47,846 nucleotides of DNA from a virus: IMG/VR virus record IMGVR_UViG_3300021181_000439, positions 1-47,846 of that record. One strand, given 5' to 3'. Positions 1-7,091 of the stretch are shown one piece after another; position 1 is the stretch's first letter; each line of letters starts with the position of its first letter. A program made the translations under genes and the position numbers. The notes under the pieces were generated by a model. It was not told the DNA's origin. It saw nothing but the letters and a program-made list of their open reading frames with translations, and made no database searches.

Positions 1-1110
1 ATGTCCAAGTTGCACATGACGGATATCGTTGTGTCGCGGCTCAAGGACTGCGGCACCTACTGGGACGAAACAACACCCGCGTTCGGTTTGCGCGTCGGTA
101 AAAATCGCAAGACGTGGTTCGTCATTCGTGGTCGCGAGAGGTTGCGATCAAATATCGGTCAGTACCCTTCAGTGGGGCTCGCGGAGGCTCGCAAGGAAGC
201 CAGGAAGCTTCTCACCGAAGAACCCGTGAAGGGCGACCGGATAACTTTCAATGCGGCATACGAGCTGTTCAAGGAATCAATAAAATCCAAGAAGCCCAGG
301 ACGCAGCACGACTACAAGCGAGTGATCGAAAAGCACCTGCAACCCGTTCTCGGTTCCAAGAAGCTCTCTGAAATCGAATACGACCAGATTACCCGCATCA
401 CCGACAAGCTGGCGATCAGCGAGAAACGGAACACCCTCGCGGTGGCCCGTACGTTCTTTCGCTGGTGTCTAAAGCCCCCTCGCCGGTACATCAAGCACTC
501 CCCACTTGAGGGCGTCGAGCTACCAAAACCCAAGCGGCGGAAGCGCATCTTGGACGAAACGGAACTTTTGACCGTCTGGCAGGCGTTGCAGGAACAGGGG
601 TATCCTCACGGAACGGTCTGCCAGCTACTCGCCACCACCGGCCAACGCAGGGGTGAAATAGCCAACCTGCGCCGGCCTTGGATTAACGAGCGCGACCGTA
701 CGATCACACTACCCGAATGGCTGACCAAGAACTCACGGGAACACACTTTTCCTTATGGGGATCTCGTTGCGGGCATTCTGGAGAGTATCCCCCGCCGGAA
801 TGATACGGACCTGCTCTTTCCCTCGGAAGTCTCGACCGAGCGGCCGCTCTCCGGATGGAGCAAATACAAGAAGCAGCTCACGGACGGCCTGCCCAACTGG
901 ACCCTCCATGACCTTCGGAGAACCTACAGGAGCATGCATGGCCAGATCGGTACGCCTTCTGACATAGCCGAGCGCCTCATCAACCACGCTGCTGCGGTGC
1001 AAACAGAAGTAGAAGCGATATACGATCGGTGGAACTATTTGCCACAGATGCGGATGGCGGTTCTCAACTTCGAGAGCCACCTACAGGTGCTTTTGGCCCG
1101 CGCAGCTTAG
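1..1110 (+). CDS. int: tyrosine-recombinase integrase
   Basis: This is a 369-residue site-specific recombinase of the phage/ICE integrase class. Residues 1-70 match the arm-binding domain (WDETTPAFGLRVG, then a NIGQYPSVGLAEARKEA-type segment). Residues 75-165 fit the SAM-like core-binding domain. The catalytic domain shows R217 (TTGQRRGEI), K243, H303 and R306 (HDLRRTYR), H329 (LINHA) and the probable nucleophile Y341 (IYDRW). All catalytic residues are present, so it is probably active. It stands first in the window and is followed by its own terminator and the excisionase-like gene, which is a normal lysogeny arrangement. The upstream region, and so its promoter, lies outside the window. 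Confidence 0.96.
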   Translation: MSKLHMTDIVVSRLKDCGTYWDETTPAFGLRVGKNRKTWFVIRGRERLRSNIGQYPSVGLAEARKEARKLLTEEPVKGDRITFNAAYELFKESIKSKKPRTQHDYKRVIEKHLQPVLGSKKLSEIEYDQITRITDKLAISEKRNTLAVARTFFRWCLKPPRRYIKHSPLEGVELPKPKRRKRILDETELLTVWQALQEQGYPHGTVCQLLATTGQRRGEIANLRRPWINERDRTITLPEWLTKNSREHTFPYGDLVAGILESIPRRNDTDLLFPSEVSTERPLSGWSKYKKQLTDGLPNWTLHDLRRTYRSMHGQIGTPSDIAERLINHAAAVQTEVEAIYDRWNYLPQMRMAVLNFESHLQVLLARAA

Positions 1111-1124
1111 CGGGCCAATTTTTT
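1093..1124 (+). terminator. intrinsic terminator of the integrase gene
   Basis: A perfect 9-bp stem (TTGGCCCGC at 1093-1101, GCGGGCCAA at 1110-1118) with an 8-nt loop is followed by six T. It overlaps the integrase stop codon at 1108-1110. Confidence 0.9.
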
Positions 1125-1163
1125 GCACCGCAGCAAAAACATTTCTCGTCTTGGTGCATGATG

Positions 1164-1245
1164 GTGAAAGCCCCTGCGTTGACACCGTAGGGTGACGGAG
1201 TCAGATTTTGCAAGCCGGCAGCAATGCCGTCCGGACGGCTTTCAC
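1164..1245 (+). ncRNA. structured leader upstream of the AlpA-like gene
   Basis: An outer 9-bp perfect stem pairs 1164-1172 (GTGAAAGCC) with 1237-1245. It encloses a hairpin at 1180-1203 (TGAC-A-CCG with CGG-A-GTCA) and a hairpin with a GCAA tetraloop at 1216-1229. A 14-bp palindrome, GCCGTCCGGACGGC, lies at 1226-1239 and can compete with both stems. The element ends 5 nt before a strong Shine-Dalgarno (AAAGGAGG, ending 1255). It could be an RNA regulator or a DNA site (integrase arm or excisionase binding, or attP). The sequence alone does not decide. Confidence 0.45.
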
Positions 1246-1260
1246 TCAAAGGAGGCAGTC

Positions 1261-1458
1261 ATGGACGACGAAGCTGTGGTCTACTACGAAGACCTCGAAA
1301 ACGACTTTGGACTGAAGATATCCAGGACGCACATCAAGAGACTTGAGAATGACGGGAAATTTCCGCCTCGGGTTAAACCCAGCGAAATTCGCGGTTCTCG
1401 CTTTTGGTATCGGCGTCGGGAGGTTCGCAAGTACGCTCAAGGTCAGTGGCAGCCCTAA
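1261..1458 (+). CDS. AlpA/MerR-like small DNA-binding protein, candidate excisionase
   Basis: The 65-residue protein has the size and layout of AlpA-type regulators or excisionases. It has an N-terminal helix-turn-helix (YEDLENDFGLKISRTHIKRL), then a wing with FPPRVKP and GSRFWYRRREV, where AlpA proteins have FP.PI and R.W. The start is set by the AAAGGAGG ribosome-binding site 5 nt upstream; an in-frame upstream extension to 1192 is not needed. It lies just after the integrase and likely directs excision or controls int. It could instead be a general transcription regulator. Confidence 0.8.
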   Translation: MDDEAVVYYEDLENDFGLKISRTHIKRLENDGKFPPRVKPSEIRGSRFWYRRREVRKYAQGQWQP

Positions 1459-1488
1459 TCGGCACCAGGCTTTCTTAGGGGAGCCAAG

Positions 1489-1523
1489 GGGCGGTCGGAG
1501 TGCACATCCGGCCGCCCTCTTTC
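1489..1523 (+). terminator. intrinsic terminator after the AlpA-like gene
   Basis: The stem pairs GGGCGG-T-CGGA (1489-1499) with TCCG-G-CCGCCC (1507-1517), including one G-U pair, with a 7-nt loop. A pyrimidine tract, TCTTTCTTT, follows. Confidence 0.8.
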
Positions 1524-1539
1524 TTTGAGGACGAAAGTC

Positions 1540-1584
1540 ATGAAAGAACGGCCTAAAAGTGACCGAAGCTTCCACGCTCCATAG
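1540..1584 (+). CDS. possible 14-residue mini-gene between two terminators
   Basis: An ATG at 1540 is preceded at good spacing by GAGG (1527-1530) and opens the 14-codon frame MKERPKSDRSFHAP, which stops just before the next terminator. It has a ribosome-binding site, but nothing is recognisable in the peptide. It may be chance. Confidence 0.2.
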   Translation: MKERPKSDRSFHAP

Positions 1585-1591
1585 GAGCAGA

Positions 1592-1621
1592 GGCCGGAGT
1601 TAAAATTCCGGCCCCTTTTTT
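1592..1621 (+). terminator. intrinsic terminator
   Basis: A 7-bp GC stem (GGCCGGA 1592-1598, TCCGGCC 1607-1613) is followed by six T. It isolates the lysogeny region from the next operon. Confidence 0.88.
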
Positions 1622-1636
1622 GTCCGAGACAAACCT

Positions 1637-2239
1637 ATGCATCTTGATTCCACTCGATGCCTTCAGTGCGGCACGCAAAACAAAAAGCCGCCATGGCCGC
1701 TCGGAAACAATTTCACGACGTATCCGGCCATCGACAACGACCGGAACATTATTGGTACCGCTTATTGGCTATGCTCGGACGAATGTTATGACCGCGCTCT
1801 CGCGCCACACATTGATCCACACTACGGACTTTTTAAATCTGCGAGAGATCATCCGACCTTTAAACAACTTGACGCGATTCCCAACGAACATGACCCCGAC
1901 GTTGAACCCAATTGTCATTGGCTTGCAGAGGGTCTTCACATGGATCATACAATAGAGTTTCACGCTCTTTGGAAGATGCGCCAACAACAACAAATAAACA
2001 GCGCGCATCAAGCTCTGTTGACCAACATTAAATACCGGGAAGAGCAAAATAGGATAGCCGAAGAACAAAAGGCCGTCGTGTCCGAACAACGTGCAGCCGA
2101 GAGAGACGCTGCCCGCGTACAGCGAGAACGAGAGCGCGACGCAGAGCGACAACGATTGTTAGCAGAAAGGCAAGCGATACAAGACGCCGAACGTCGCATT
2201 GAAGAAGAAAAGTGGCGGCCTGGCCCGTTTAACATATGA
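1637..2239 (+). CDS. Cys/His and coiled-coil protein upstream of the coupling ATPase
   Basis: The 200-residue protein is not recognised. Its N-terminus has a zinc-binding look (CLQCGTQN near residue 9, then CSDEC near residue 50, an FCS/MYM-type spacing). Residues 110-190 form a long charged helix rich in E, R, Q and A (repeated EEQ and RERERDAERQRL), predicted coiled coil. Its stop overlaps the next start by 4 bp (ATGA), so it is translationally coupled to the ATPase and may be its partner. There is no clear Shine-Dalgarno or -10 hexamer before the ATG, only the terminator 16 nt upstream. Confidence 0.75.
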   Translation: MHLDSTRCLQCGTQNKKPPWPLGNNFTTYPAIDNDRNIIGTAYWLCSDECYDRALAPHIDPHYGLFKSARDHPTFKQLDAIPNEHDPDVEPNCHWLAEGLHMDHTIEFHALWKMRQQQQINSAHQALLTNIKYREEQNRIAEEQKAVVSEQRAAERDAARVQRERERDAERQRLLAERQAIQDAERRIEEEKWRPGPFNI

Positions 2240-3756
2240 ACCCCGAAACTCGCTTCTCAGGACAGTGGATCGTAGCGCGACAAGGGGCTGGAAAGACCAA
2301 TCTGCTGTTGAATATGCTCTGCGCCGATCTACAGAGAAATGCATGTATCATAACTATTGATCCAAAAGGCGAACTCACTAAAGCAATTAAAGACCTCGAC
2401 CTGGGTGAACGTTTGGTTCTAATCGATCCGAGCGAGCCCTTTGCATTCAATCCGCTTGATGTACCAAAGACCGATATCAAACGTGCGACTAATCAAGTCG
2501 AATACATCTTTCGCGCGATGCTCGACACCGCAACGACGGACAAGCAAAAATCACTCCTGCGCGCACTTATACGGGCCTGCATCATTGCGTTTCCAAATCC
2601 ATCGCTACAGACGATACAAGATCTAATCGTTTCTGGTCTCTCTAACTATTTGCCATACATCGACAAGCTACCTCCTGATCTCAAATCTGTTTTCGACACT
2701 ACTCCTAAAACAGGGGAATGGCATTCATACGATGGAACGCGCACCGAATTGAAATGGCGACTCCGGACCCTCCTTGAATCCGAGCTTATCCAGAAAATGT
2801 TTTCTGCCCCATCCACGCGCTTCCGTATCTCCGATGCAATGGATTCCGGGAAGATCGTCGTTATTGATAATTCTGAGGAAAAAGTGCATTCCGACGGTGC
2901 CAAGTTTCTCGGCCGCTATTTCATCGCCCAAATTTGGATGGCTGCCACGGCACGCTCCATTCGCCCGCAGCACGAAAAACCTCCCGTCTATGTTTACATA
3001 GATGAAGCGGACCTCGTCATCGACGAAACAGTGGCAGAAATCATCGACCGTTGCCGTAGTCAACGGATTGCGCTGATTTTAGCTCATCAGCGTGTTTCAC
3101 AAATTCAAGATAAAACAATTCTCGGCGCTCTAGAAAATTGCGCAATCAAAATGGCGAACGTCAATGCATCAGAAACCGCCTATTTCAGTAAACATCTCTA
3201 CATCCCTGAAGAGCGTCTAACCAATCTTCTTGTCCCGCCCGCGGGCAGTCAGTTTGCGGCTCATATTCGCGGCGAACCGAAAGAGAGTTCGATATTCGAC
3301 ATCCCGAAAGCTTCATTACCTTTTCCAGAAATGAATGCCAAACAACAGTCGGCTCTACGAGATCGAATGCGTTCCCTGTACGGAATCGAACAGCCCGCGT
3401 CTCCCAAGAAAAACCCGGACTTAGTTCAATCAAGCGAACCGCCACCCGCAAAACCATCAACCGCTCAGCCAACACCATCTACGCTTCCCAACCGCACAGG
3501 CTCCTACGAATGGGATATCACAGTCAGCCCCCGCATCGCTCAAAATGGCGGCTCAATCCCACTCGTCGTCCAGAAGAAAGGCACGCCCACAAAAATTGAA
3601 GTTACGATTCCTCCCAAGACCGCGCATAATAGCGTGATACGTTTGGTCGGCTTCGGTTACTTGAGAGCCGACAACACATACGGCGATCTTTATCTCACGG
3701 TAAAAGTCCCCCCTGCTCCACAACAGGATGATCCCGATTCTTCCTCCGAATGGTAG
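2236..3756 (+). CDS. TraD/VirD4-like coupling ATPase with a C-terminal DnaJ-CTD-like domain
   Basis: The 506-residue protein is a P-loop DNA-pump ATPase of the conjugative coupling or HerA-like group. The Walker A motif is RQGAGKTN (15-22). The segment DPSEPFAFNPLD (64-75) is typical of the family. Walker B is VYVYIDEADLV (251-261), with D256 and E257. The ILAHQR segment (281-286) fits the sensor motif. No N-terminal membrane segments are visible, unlike true VirD4. Residues from about 427 to 492 resemble the substrate-binding C-terminal domain of DnaJ (WDITVSP, then IEVTIPPKT, IRLVGFG, YGDLYLTVKV). A Pro-rich linker (about 385-420) separates the two parts. This fusion is unusual. The gene is coupled to the coiled-coil protein before it and may drive DNA transfer, partition or packaging-like movement of the phage genome. 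Confidence 0.85.
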   Translation: MNPETRFSGQWIVARQGAGKTNLLLNMLCADLQRNACIITIDPKGELTKAIKDLDLGERLVLIDPSEPFAFNPLDVPKTDIKRATNQVEYIFRAMLDTATTDKQKSLLRALIRACIIAFPNPSLQTIQDLIVSGLSNYLPYIDKLPPDLKSVFDTTPKTGEWHSYDGTRTELKWRLRTLLESELIQKMFSAPSTRFRISDAMDSGKIVVIDNSEEKVHSDGAKFLGRYFIAQIWMAATARSIRPQHEKPPVYVYIDEADLVIDETVAEIIDRCRSQRIALILAHQRVSQIQDKTILGALENCAIKMANVNASETAYFSKHLYIPEERLTNLLVPPAGSQFAAHIRGEPKESSIFDIPKASLPFPEMNAKQQSALRDRMRSLYGIEQPASPKKNPDLVQSSEPPPAKPSTAQPTPSTLPNRTGSYEWDITVSPRIAQNGGSIPLVVQKKGTPTKIEVTIPPKTAHNSVIRLVGFGYLRADNTYGDLYLTVKVPPAPQQDDPDSSSEW

Positions 3757-3786
3757 AATATACGCATGGTGCGCCATGGTGCTTAG
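3754..3786 (+). promoter_or_regulatory. leaderless-type promoter and 6-codon ORF before the replication-relaxation gene
   Basis: TGG-TAGAAT (hexamer 3754-3759, overlapping the previous stop) is followed after 6 nt by ATG at 3766. That ATG opens the frame MVRHGA, which stops at 3786. A small palindrome (CATGG...CCATG) lies in it. It may be a leader peptide for the gene at 3834. Confidence 0.35.
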
Positions 3787-3816
3787 CCGCGCCCTGTGAC
3801 AGCTATTATTTCTTTG

Positions 3817-3822
3817 TATAAA
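3817..3822 (+). promoter_or_regulatory. candidate -10 (TATAAA) for the gene at 3834
   Basis: TATAAA lies 11 nt before the ATG at 3834, in an AT-rich stretch with no Shine-Dalgarno. This would give a 5' UTR of only a few bases. Confidence 0.4.
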
Positions 3823-3833
3823 TAAATGGGGCT

Positions 3834-4769
3834 ATGGATGCCCAGAAGAACTACGACCGATATTCAAACGCTCCCATTCTAAACAAGAAGGGCGTACCGG
3901 TTGTTGCGTTGATGGTCGATAGACAACCGGCCATCCTGAAAGCGCTCGCCGAACACAACACCCTTACAGTCTATGATCTCCACACGATCGTCGGTGGCAA
4001 TCTTCGGGCGCTGCGCCAGTCGATGGCTGTTCTCAAAGCCAAGCCCAACGAATACATCCGCATCCTTCCTGAGCAACTCCGTACCCGTAACCTCAGGGAA
4101 AACATCTACTACCAGCTCGCCCCCCGCGGCGTTGAATGGCTCAATGCCAACGGCGAACACGTCCAGCAGCCGCGCAGGGTCTATAATCTGGGCCACACCG
4201 GCCTCGTCTCGCACATCATGGCGTCGATCACTGCCGGCGTCGCGCAATCTTCCAGTGCCAAGCTCATCTCGTGGGAAGAGATGCAGACGCATCCGAAATT
4301 CCCGCGAGAAACGATAACTGCCAAGGACAACACCGCCGTCCCACATCCGACAAAGGGACACATCCGACCTGATACTCACCCCTTCGGTATCGAGCTTACG
4401 AAGGACGGCAAGAAAGCCTTTCGCTTCTTCGTCATCGAGGCTGACAACGGTACCGAGACGATCAAGCCTACCAAGCCGGTCGAATACACCGGCAATTCGA
4501 TCTATGCCAAATTCGAAGCCTATCTGGATTTCATTGAGAGCAAGAGCTTTCACGCCCGATATGGCCTGCCCAATTATTTCGTGCTTTTCGTTTTCACGAA
4601 TCGGACGCGCCTGGACAATGCCAAAGCACTCCTCGCCTCAATGACACGTGGCGGGTCGCGCTACATCCTTTTCCAGCTCGCATATCAGGAACATGCCGCC
4701 CCCGGCTACATCTTCACCAGCGCGTGCGAACGCGTTGGCTTTGAAGCCCTGTTTCTCAACAAACCATAG
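3834..4769 (+). CDS. replication-relaxation family protein
   Basis: The 311-residue protein has an N-terminal winged-helix part (residues 22-100: AILKALAEHNTLTVYDLHTIVG, then YYQLAPRGVEWL). It continues into a nuclease-like fold with GHIRPDTHPFGIEL (about 173-186) and RFFVIEADNGTE (about 193-204). The D and E/D residues in these strands match the Replic_Relax family, which is found on plasmids, conjugative elements and some phages and has a PD-(D/E)XK-like core. The family is linked to plasmid replication or relaxation, but its biochemistry is poorly known. Together with the upstream coupling-type ATPase it gives this block a plasmid/mobilisation character. Confidence 0.82.
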   Translation: MDAQKNYDRYSNAPILNKKGVPVVALMVDRQPAILKALAEHNTLTVYDLHTIVGGNLRALRQSMAVLKAKPNEYIRILPEQLRTRNLRENIYYQLAPRGVEWLNANGEHVQQPRRVYNLGHTGLVSHIMASITAGVAQSSSAKLISWEEMQTHPKFPRETITAKDNTAVPHPTKGHIRPDTHPFGIELTKDGKKAFRFFVIEADNGTETIKPTKPVEYTGNSIYAKFEAYLDFIESKSFHARYGLPNYFVLFVFTNRTRLDNAKALLASMTRGGSRYILFQLAYQEHAAPGYIFTSACERVGFEALFLNKP

Positions 4770-4785
4770 ATAGGAGGTGAGACTA

Positions 4786-4962
4786 GTGGACGACAAACTT
4801 AGGCGCATCAAGGACCTGAAAGAACAGAAGCTCAAGATCAGCGATGAAATCGCAAAATTGGGCGAGGAACTTGCCGCTGAAATGAAGGCGGTTCTTTCTT
4901 CAGGCAAACCCAGAAAGCAGCGTACCCAGCCCGTGAGAGGAGGCGCAAATGGGAGTGTTTGA
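4786..4962 (+). CDS. small coiled-coil protein
   Basis: The 58-residue protein starts at a GTG chosen because AGGAGG (4772-4777) sits 8 nt upstream. An earlier in-frame GTG (4777) overlaps that site. The sequence is a single charged helix (KLRRIKDLKEQKLKISDEIA) with a basic tail rich in K, R and Q. Not recognised; it may be an adaptor or DNA-associated protein. It overlaps the next gene by 14 bp. Confidence 0.65.
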   Translation: MDDKLRRIKDLKEQKLKISDEIAKLGEELAAEMKAVLSSGKPRKQRTQPVRGGANGSV

Positions 4963-5179
4963 ATGGTTATTCAGCTACGAAGAACCGCCCGAAGAGAAAC
5001 AGCCCGAGATCGACGAAGAAGACCTGCCTCATGGTCCCGAGCCCGACATGGAAGTCGAGGGCTTTCAGGAACTCAACGACCGTATCAACGAAAATCAAAC
5101 CGTTGGCATGGAGGACGGAATGGAGGGATTTGAAGACGACGACGAAGACGAGGAAGAAGACGAGGAGGACGAGCTGTGA
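4949..5179 (+). CDS. small highly acidic protein
   Basis: The 76-residue protein follows a good Shine-Dalgarno (GAGAGGAGG). It begins MGVFEWLFSYEEPPEEKQP and ends in an almost pure Asp/Glu tract (last 20 residues). Such acidic proteins can act as DNA mimics or antirestriction factors, but no specific family is recognised. The GTGA overlap with the next gene indicates translational coupling. Confidence 0.7.
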   Translation: MGVFEWLFSYEEPPEEKQPEIDEEDLPHGPEPDMEVEGFQELNDRINENQTVGMEDGMEGFEDDDEDEEEDEEDEL

Positions 5180-5334
5180 GCGTCTTTCGAAGAAACGTAT
5201 GGCTGAATTGCAGCTCTTGCGGCAGGCACTGGCGGCAATCTGTAAGCATCCTCGATGGATACACCATCCGCTGCAAATGCGGGCATATGGCCTATCCAAC
5301 TCGATGGTCGCGCTTTCAGGCGTTACCCGACTAA
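5176..5334 (+). CDS. small zinc-ribbon protein
   Basis: The 52-residue frame starts at GTG 5176, overlapping the previous stop by 4 bp (GTGA). It contains two Cys pairs, CSSC (positions 12-15) and CKC (33-35), in a typical zinc-ribbon layout (WLNCSSCGRHW, then TIRCKCGHMAYP). The frame ends at TAA 5334, just before a terminator hairpin. It is probably a nucleic-acid or protein-binding accessory of the operon. Confidence 0.7.
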   Translation: MSVFRRNVWLNCSSCGRHWRQSVSILDGYTIRCKCGHMAYPTRWSRFQALPD

Positions 5335-5363
5335 AAAAGGAGGGGCGACCGGTGGCCGTCCCT
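5333..5363 (-). terminator. intrinsic terminator between convergent genes
   Basis: The arms at 5341-5350 and 5354-5363 pair with one mismatch and one wobble. On the minus strand the hairpin is followed by CCTTTTTT (5340-5333), so it mainly ends the gene at 5376-5627. It may also slow plus-strand transcription. Confidence 0.75.
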
Positions 5364-5375
5364 CTTCTTGCTCGA

Positions 5376-5627
5376 CTACTCTTCGATCGGTTCGTCCTCA
5401 TTGAGGAAGGGAGGAACGAGAACCATGGCGCCGTTCCATTCACCAATCGGCAGCGTGTTGAGCTTCACAGTGAAGCCCTCAAGTCCGTTGCGGCGAGCGA
5501 ACGCCACGCCAACAGGCGACCAGTCACGAGGACCAGGACCCGTTTTTGCGCGAACATAAAATGCGATCTCGCGCCGCTCCGCCTGTTGACCGCGCCGCGT
5601 GGGGCGCGTCTCGGTATCGGTACTCAT
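5376..5627 (-). CDS. small conserved protein of a type common in alphaproteobacteria
   Basis: The 83-residue protein starts at the internal Met preceded by GAGAAAGAGAG, not at the longer upstream frame. Its core (EIAFYVRAK, WSPVGVAFARRNGLEGFTVKLNTLPIG) resembles a family of small proteins frequent in Rhizobiales and other alphaproteobacteria, where a strand with FTVKLN..P is typical. Function unknown. It is transcribed divergently from the primase-like gene across a repeat-rich intergenic region. Confidence 0.65.
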   Translation of the reverse strand: MSTDTETRPTRRGQQAERREIAFYVRAKTGPGPRDWSPVGVAFARRNGLEGFTVKLNTLPIGEWNGAMVLVPPFLNEDEPIEE

Positions 5628-5648
5628 TGCATGCTCTCTTTCTCTCGC

Positions 5649-5828
5649 TTCGAGTGCGAGTATGCGGCGGCGAGGATTTGCCGAGCGTCCCGAAGAACGA
5701 CTCGTATAGTCACCTCGCATGCGGATTAATCAATGCGTACGACATTGGGTTATCCCGCATGTTCTACCGTTGTCAAAGCGGCATTTGTGCGTCTACCTAT
5801 TCCGCCACGCCGCATATCCGCACTCGAA
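5649..5828. repeat. inverted repeat pair in a divergent intergenic region, candidate origin or operator
   Basis: A 21-bp unit at 5649-5669 recurs inverted at 5808-5828 with 19 of 21 matches. Its core (GTGCG..TATGCGGCG) has further partial copies between the arms (CGCATGCGGAT near 5717). The region (5628-5906) separates two divergent genes and lies before the primase-like gene. Iteron-like origin DNA or operators for a divergent promoter pair are both possible. Confidence 0.5.
5705..5710 (+). promoter_or_regulatory. candidate -10 (TATAGT) for the primase operon
   Basis: TATAGT lies in the intergenic region inside the inverted repeat. An ATG follows 8 nt later (5719), but the frame it opens looks non-coding, so this more likely drives the primase-like gene with a long leader. 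Confidence 0.35.
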
Positions 5829-5906
5829 TAGCCTATGCACAGCATACCAAATGCACCTCCGACTGCATGTCAAAATGGGGATAGGCACATTCACACGGAG
5901 GCTCTC

Positions 5907-6599
5907 ATGCCAGAACGCCAGAAGCTTGATTTCGCTGCGATCAAAGACGGAGTATCGCTTGAACAGGTGATGAATCTGCTTCAGCTCCCCGCCAAAAAAA
6001 GCGGCGGCCAGTATCGCTGCGACTGTCCAGCCCATCCAGGCAACAGCCGCGGCCTCGCCATCACGCCAGACAAGGGCTTTTACTGCTTCGCCGAAAAGAA
6101 GGGCGGCGATTGCATCGCTCTCTACGCCCACATCAGAGAGTGCAACAACTACGACGCTGCGCTTGCCCTGTCACAGCATTTCAAAGTGGGAGGAAAAACC
6201 TCTATTCGACCCGCTTTGGACGAAAATTCGTCGAAAGAGTCCGGAAACGGGTCGAAAAATCCCGGATTCGTTACAAGCAGCCTTCAGCCGCTGGCCTATC
6301 TGGAGCACCAGCACGAAGTTTTAGACCTTCTGGGGCTGTCTCAGGACGTTTGTGAAGCACTCGGCGCAGGGTATGCCCCGAAAGGCACGATGCTCGGACG
6401 GATCTGCATCCCTCTGCGTCTGCCCGACGGCACGCTTTGCGGCTATCTGGGCATCGCTACGAAGCCTGACCAAGCGCCTCTTTTGAAATTCCCGCCTAAC
6501 CTTGCGGACTTTTGTCCGGCTGGGGGAACTGAACGGGAAGCGGAGCAAGAACCTCCGAAATCCAAGGACGAGCTGCGCCGCTTACTACGCGTGGTCTAG
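5907..6599 (+). CDS. CHC2 zinc-finger primase-like protein
   Basis: The 230-residue protein starts after ACACGGAGG. Residues 35-75 match the CHC2 zinc finger of DnaG-type primases: YRCDCPAH (C38, C40, H43), then GFYCFAEKKGGDCIAL (C60, C69). The usual CFxC second pair is altered to CFAE, so zinc may be held by C38 or C69, as in some phage variants. Residues 145-210 (LLGLSQDVCEALGAGYAP, GRICIPLRLPDGTLCGYLGIA) resemble the N-terminal part of the primase catalytic core. A full TOPRIM domain and a helicase domain are absent, so it is a short primase-like or origin-priming protein. Confidence 0.8.
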   Translation: MPERQKLDFAAIKDGVSLEQVMNLLQLPAKKSGGQYRCDCPAHPGNSRGLAITPDKGFYCFAEKKGGDCIALYAHIRECNNYDAALALSQHFKVGGKTSIRPALDENSSKESGNGSKNPGFVTSSLQPLAYLEHQHEVLDLLGLSQDVCEALGAGYAPKGTMLGRICIPLRLPDGTLCGYLGIATKPDQAPLLKFPPNLADFCPAGGTEREAEQEPPKSKDELRRLLRVV

Positions 6600-6725
6600 T
6601 CTCTGATCGCCTCCCATCCGGACGGATGCAAGATACGACCACGGGCGCGTGTGCGCTTGCGTTTGGGGAATTTGGAGAACGCCCTGTACGGAGTTAAAGT
6701 CTCCGCAGTGCTCCAACGCGATTTG

Positions 6726-6758
6726 CCGCCATGCCCGAAAAGGTGTGGCGGTCTTTTT
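6726..6758 (+). terminator. intrinsic terminator
   Basis: CCGCCA (6726-6731) pairs with TGGCGG (6746-6751), followed by TCTTTTT. It lies just before the next promoter and so separates two transcription units. The preceding 120 bp (6600-6725) hold no gene, but include a small CATCCG/CGGATG hairpin near 6614. Confidence 0.75.
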
Positions 6759-6763
6759 CATGC

Positions 6764-6769
6764 TATTAT
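6764..6769 (+). promoter_or_regulatory. extended -10 (TGC-TATTAT), leaderless
   Basis: TATTAT with TG one base upstream ends 7 nt before the ATG at 6777. There is no Shine-Dalgarno. Confidence 0.7.
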
Positions 6770-6776
6770 TGGACGC

Positions 6777-7091
6777 ATGAACTACGAACTCGCAAACGGA
6801 TTAAAGGATGCTGGGTTTCCGCAGAAAGAACACGGAAATTATTTTAGACACGGCACAATCCTACATTCAGACAGCAAGGGCGAGAACATCATTCATCCGC
6901 CTGCTGATTGCTACATCCCCACCCTCGAAGAACTCATAGAATTGTGCAAAGGAACGATCATCAAGCTATGGATTCTCGCGGATGGTCGCGCTGGTGTTCA
7001 GCTCGAAGGTCAGTCTCTCGAAGATGTAATCTATTACTCAACTCCCACCGAAGCCGTAGCGCGCCTATGGCTCGCACTCAACAAGAAGTGA
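6777..7091 (+). CDS. small phage protein, paralogue of the 12333 protein
   Basis: The 104-residue protein begins MNYELANGLKDAGFPQKE and ends STPTEAVARLWLALNKK. Start, middle (PTLEELIELC) and end are shared with the 96-residue protein at 12333 and more loosely with the 141-residue protein at 39946. This family is seen repeatedly in phage genomes but has no known function. The ATG is chosen because of the family start and the leaderless promoter; the longer upstream frame crosses a terminator. Confidence 0.8.
   Translation: MNYELANGLKDAGFPQKEHGNYFRHGTILHSDSKGENIIHPPADCYIPTLEELIELCKGTIIKLWILADGRAGVQLEGQSLEDVIYYSTPTEAVARLWLALNKK

Noticed and set aside
3879-4553. 224-residue minus-strand open frame
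   Set aside because: It is antisense to the replication-relaxation gene, with no start signal or motif.
4959-5729. 256-residue plus frame
   Set aside because: It overlaps three better-supported small genes and crosses the terminator at 5333-5363.
5719-5970. 83-residue plus frame preceded by TATAGT at 8 nt
   Set aside because: Composition (many His, Cys, Arg) is unlike a protein of this phage, and it overlaps the well-supported primase start. The hexamer may still be a promoter.
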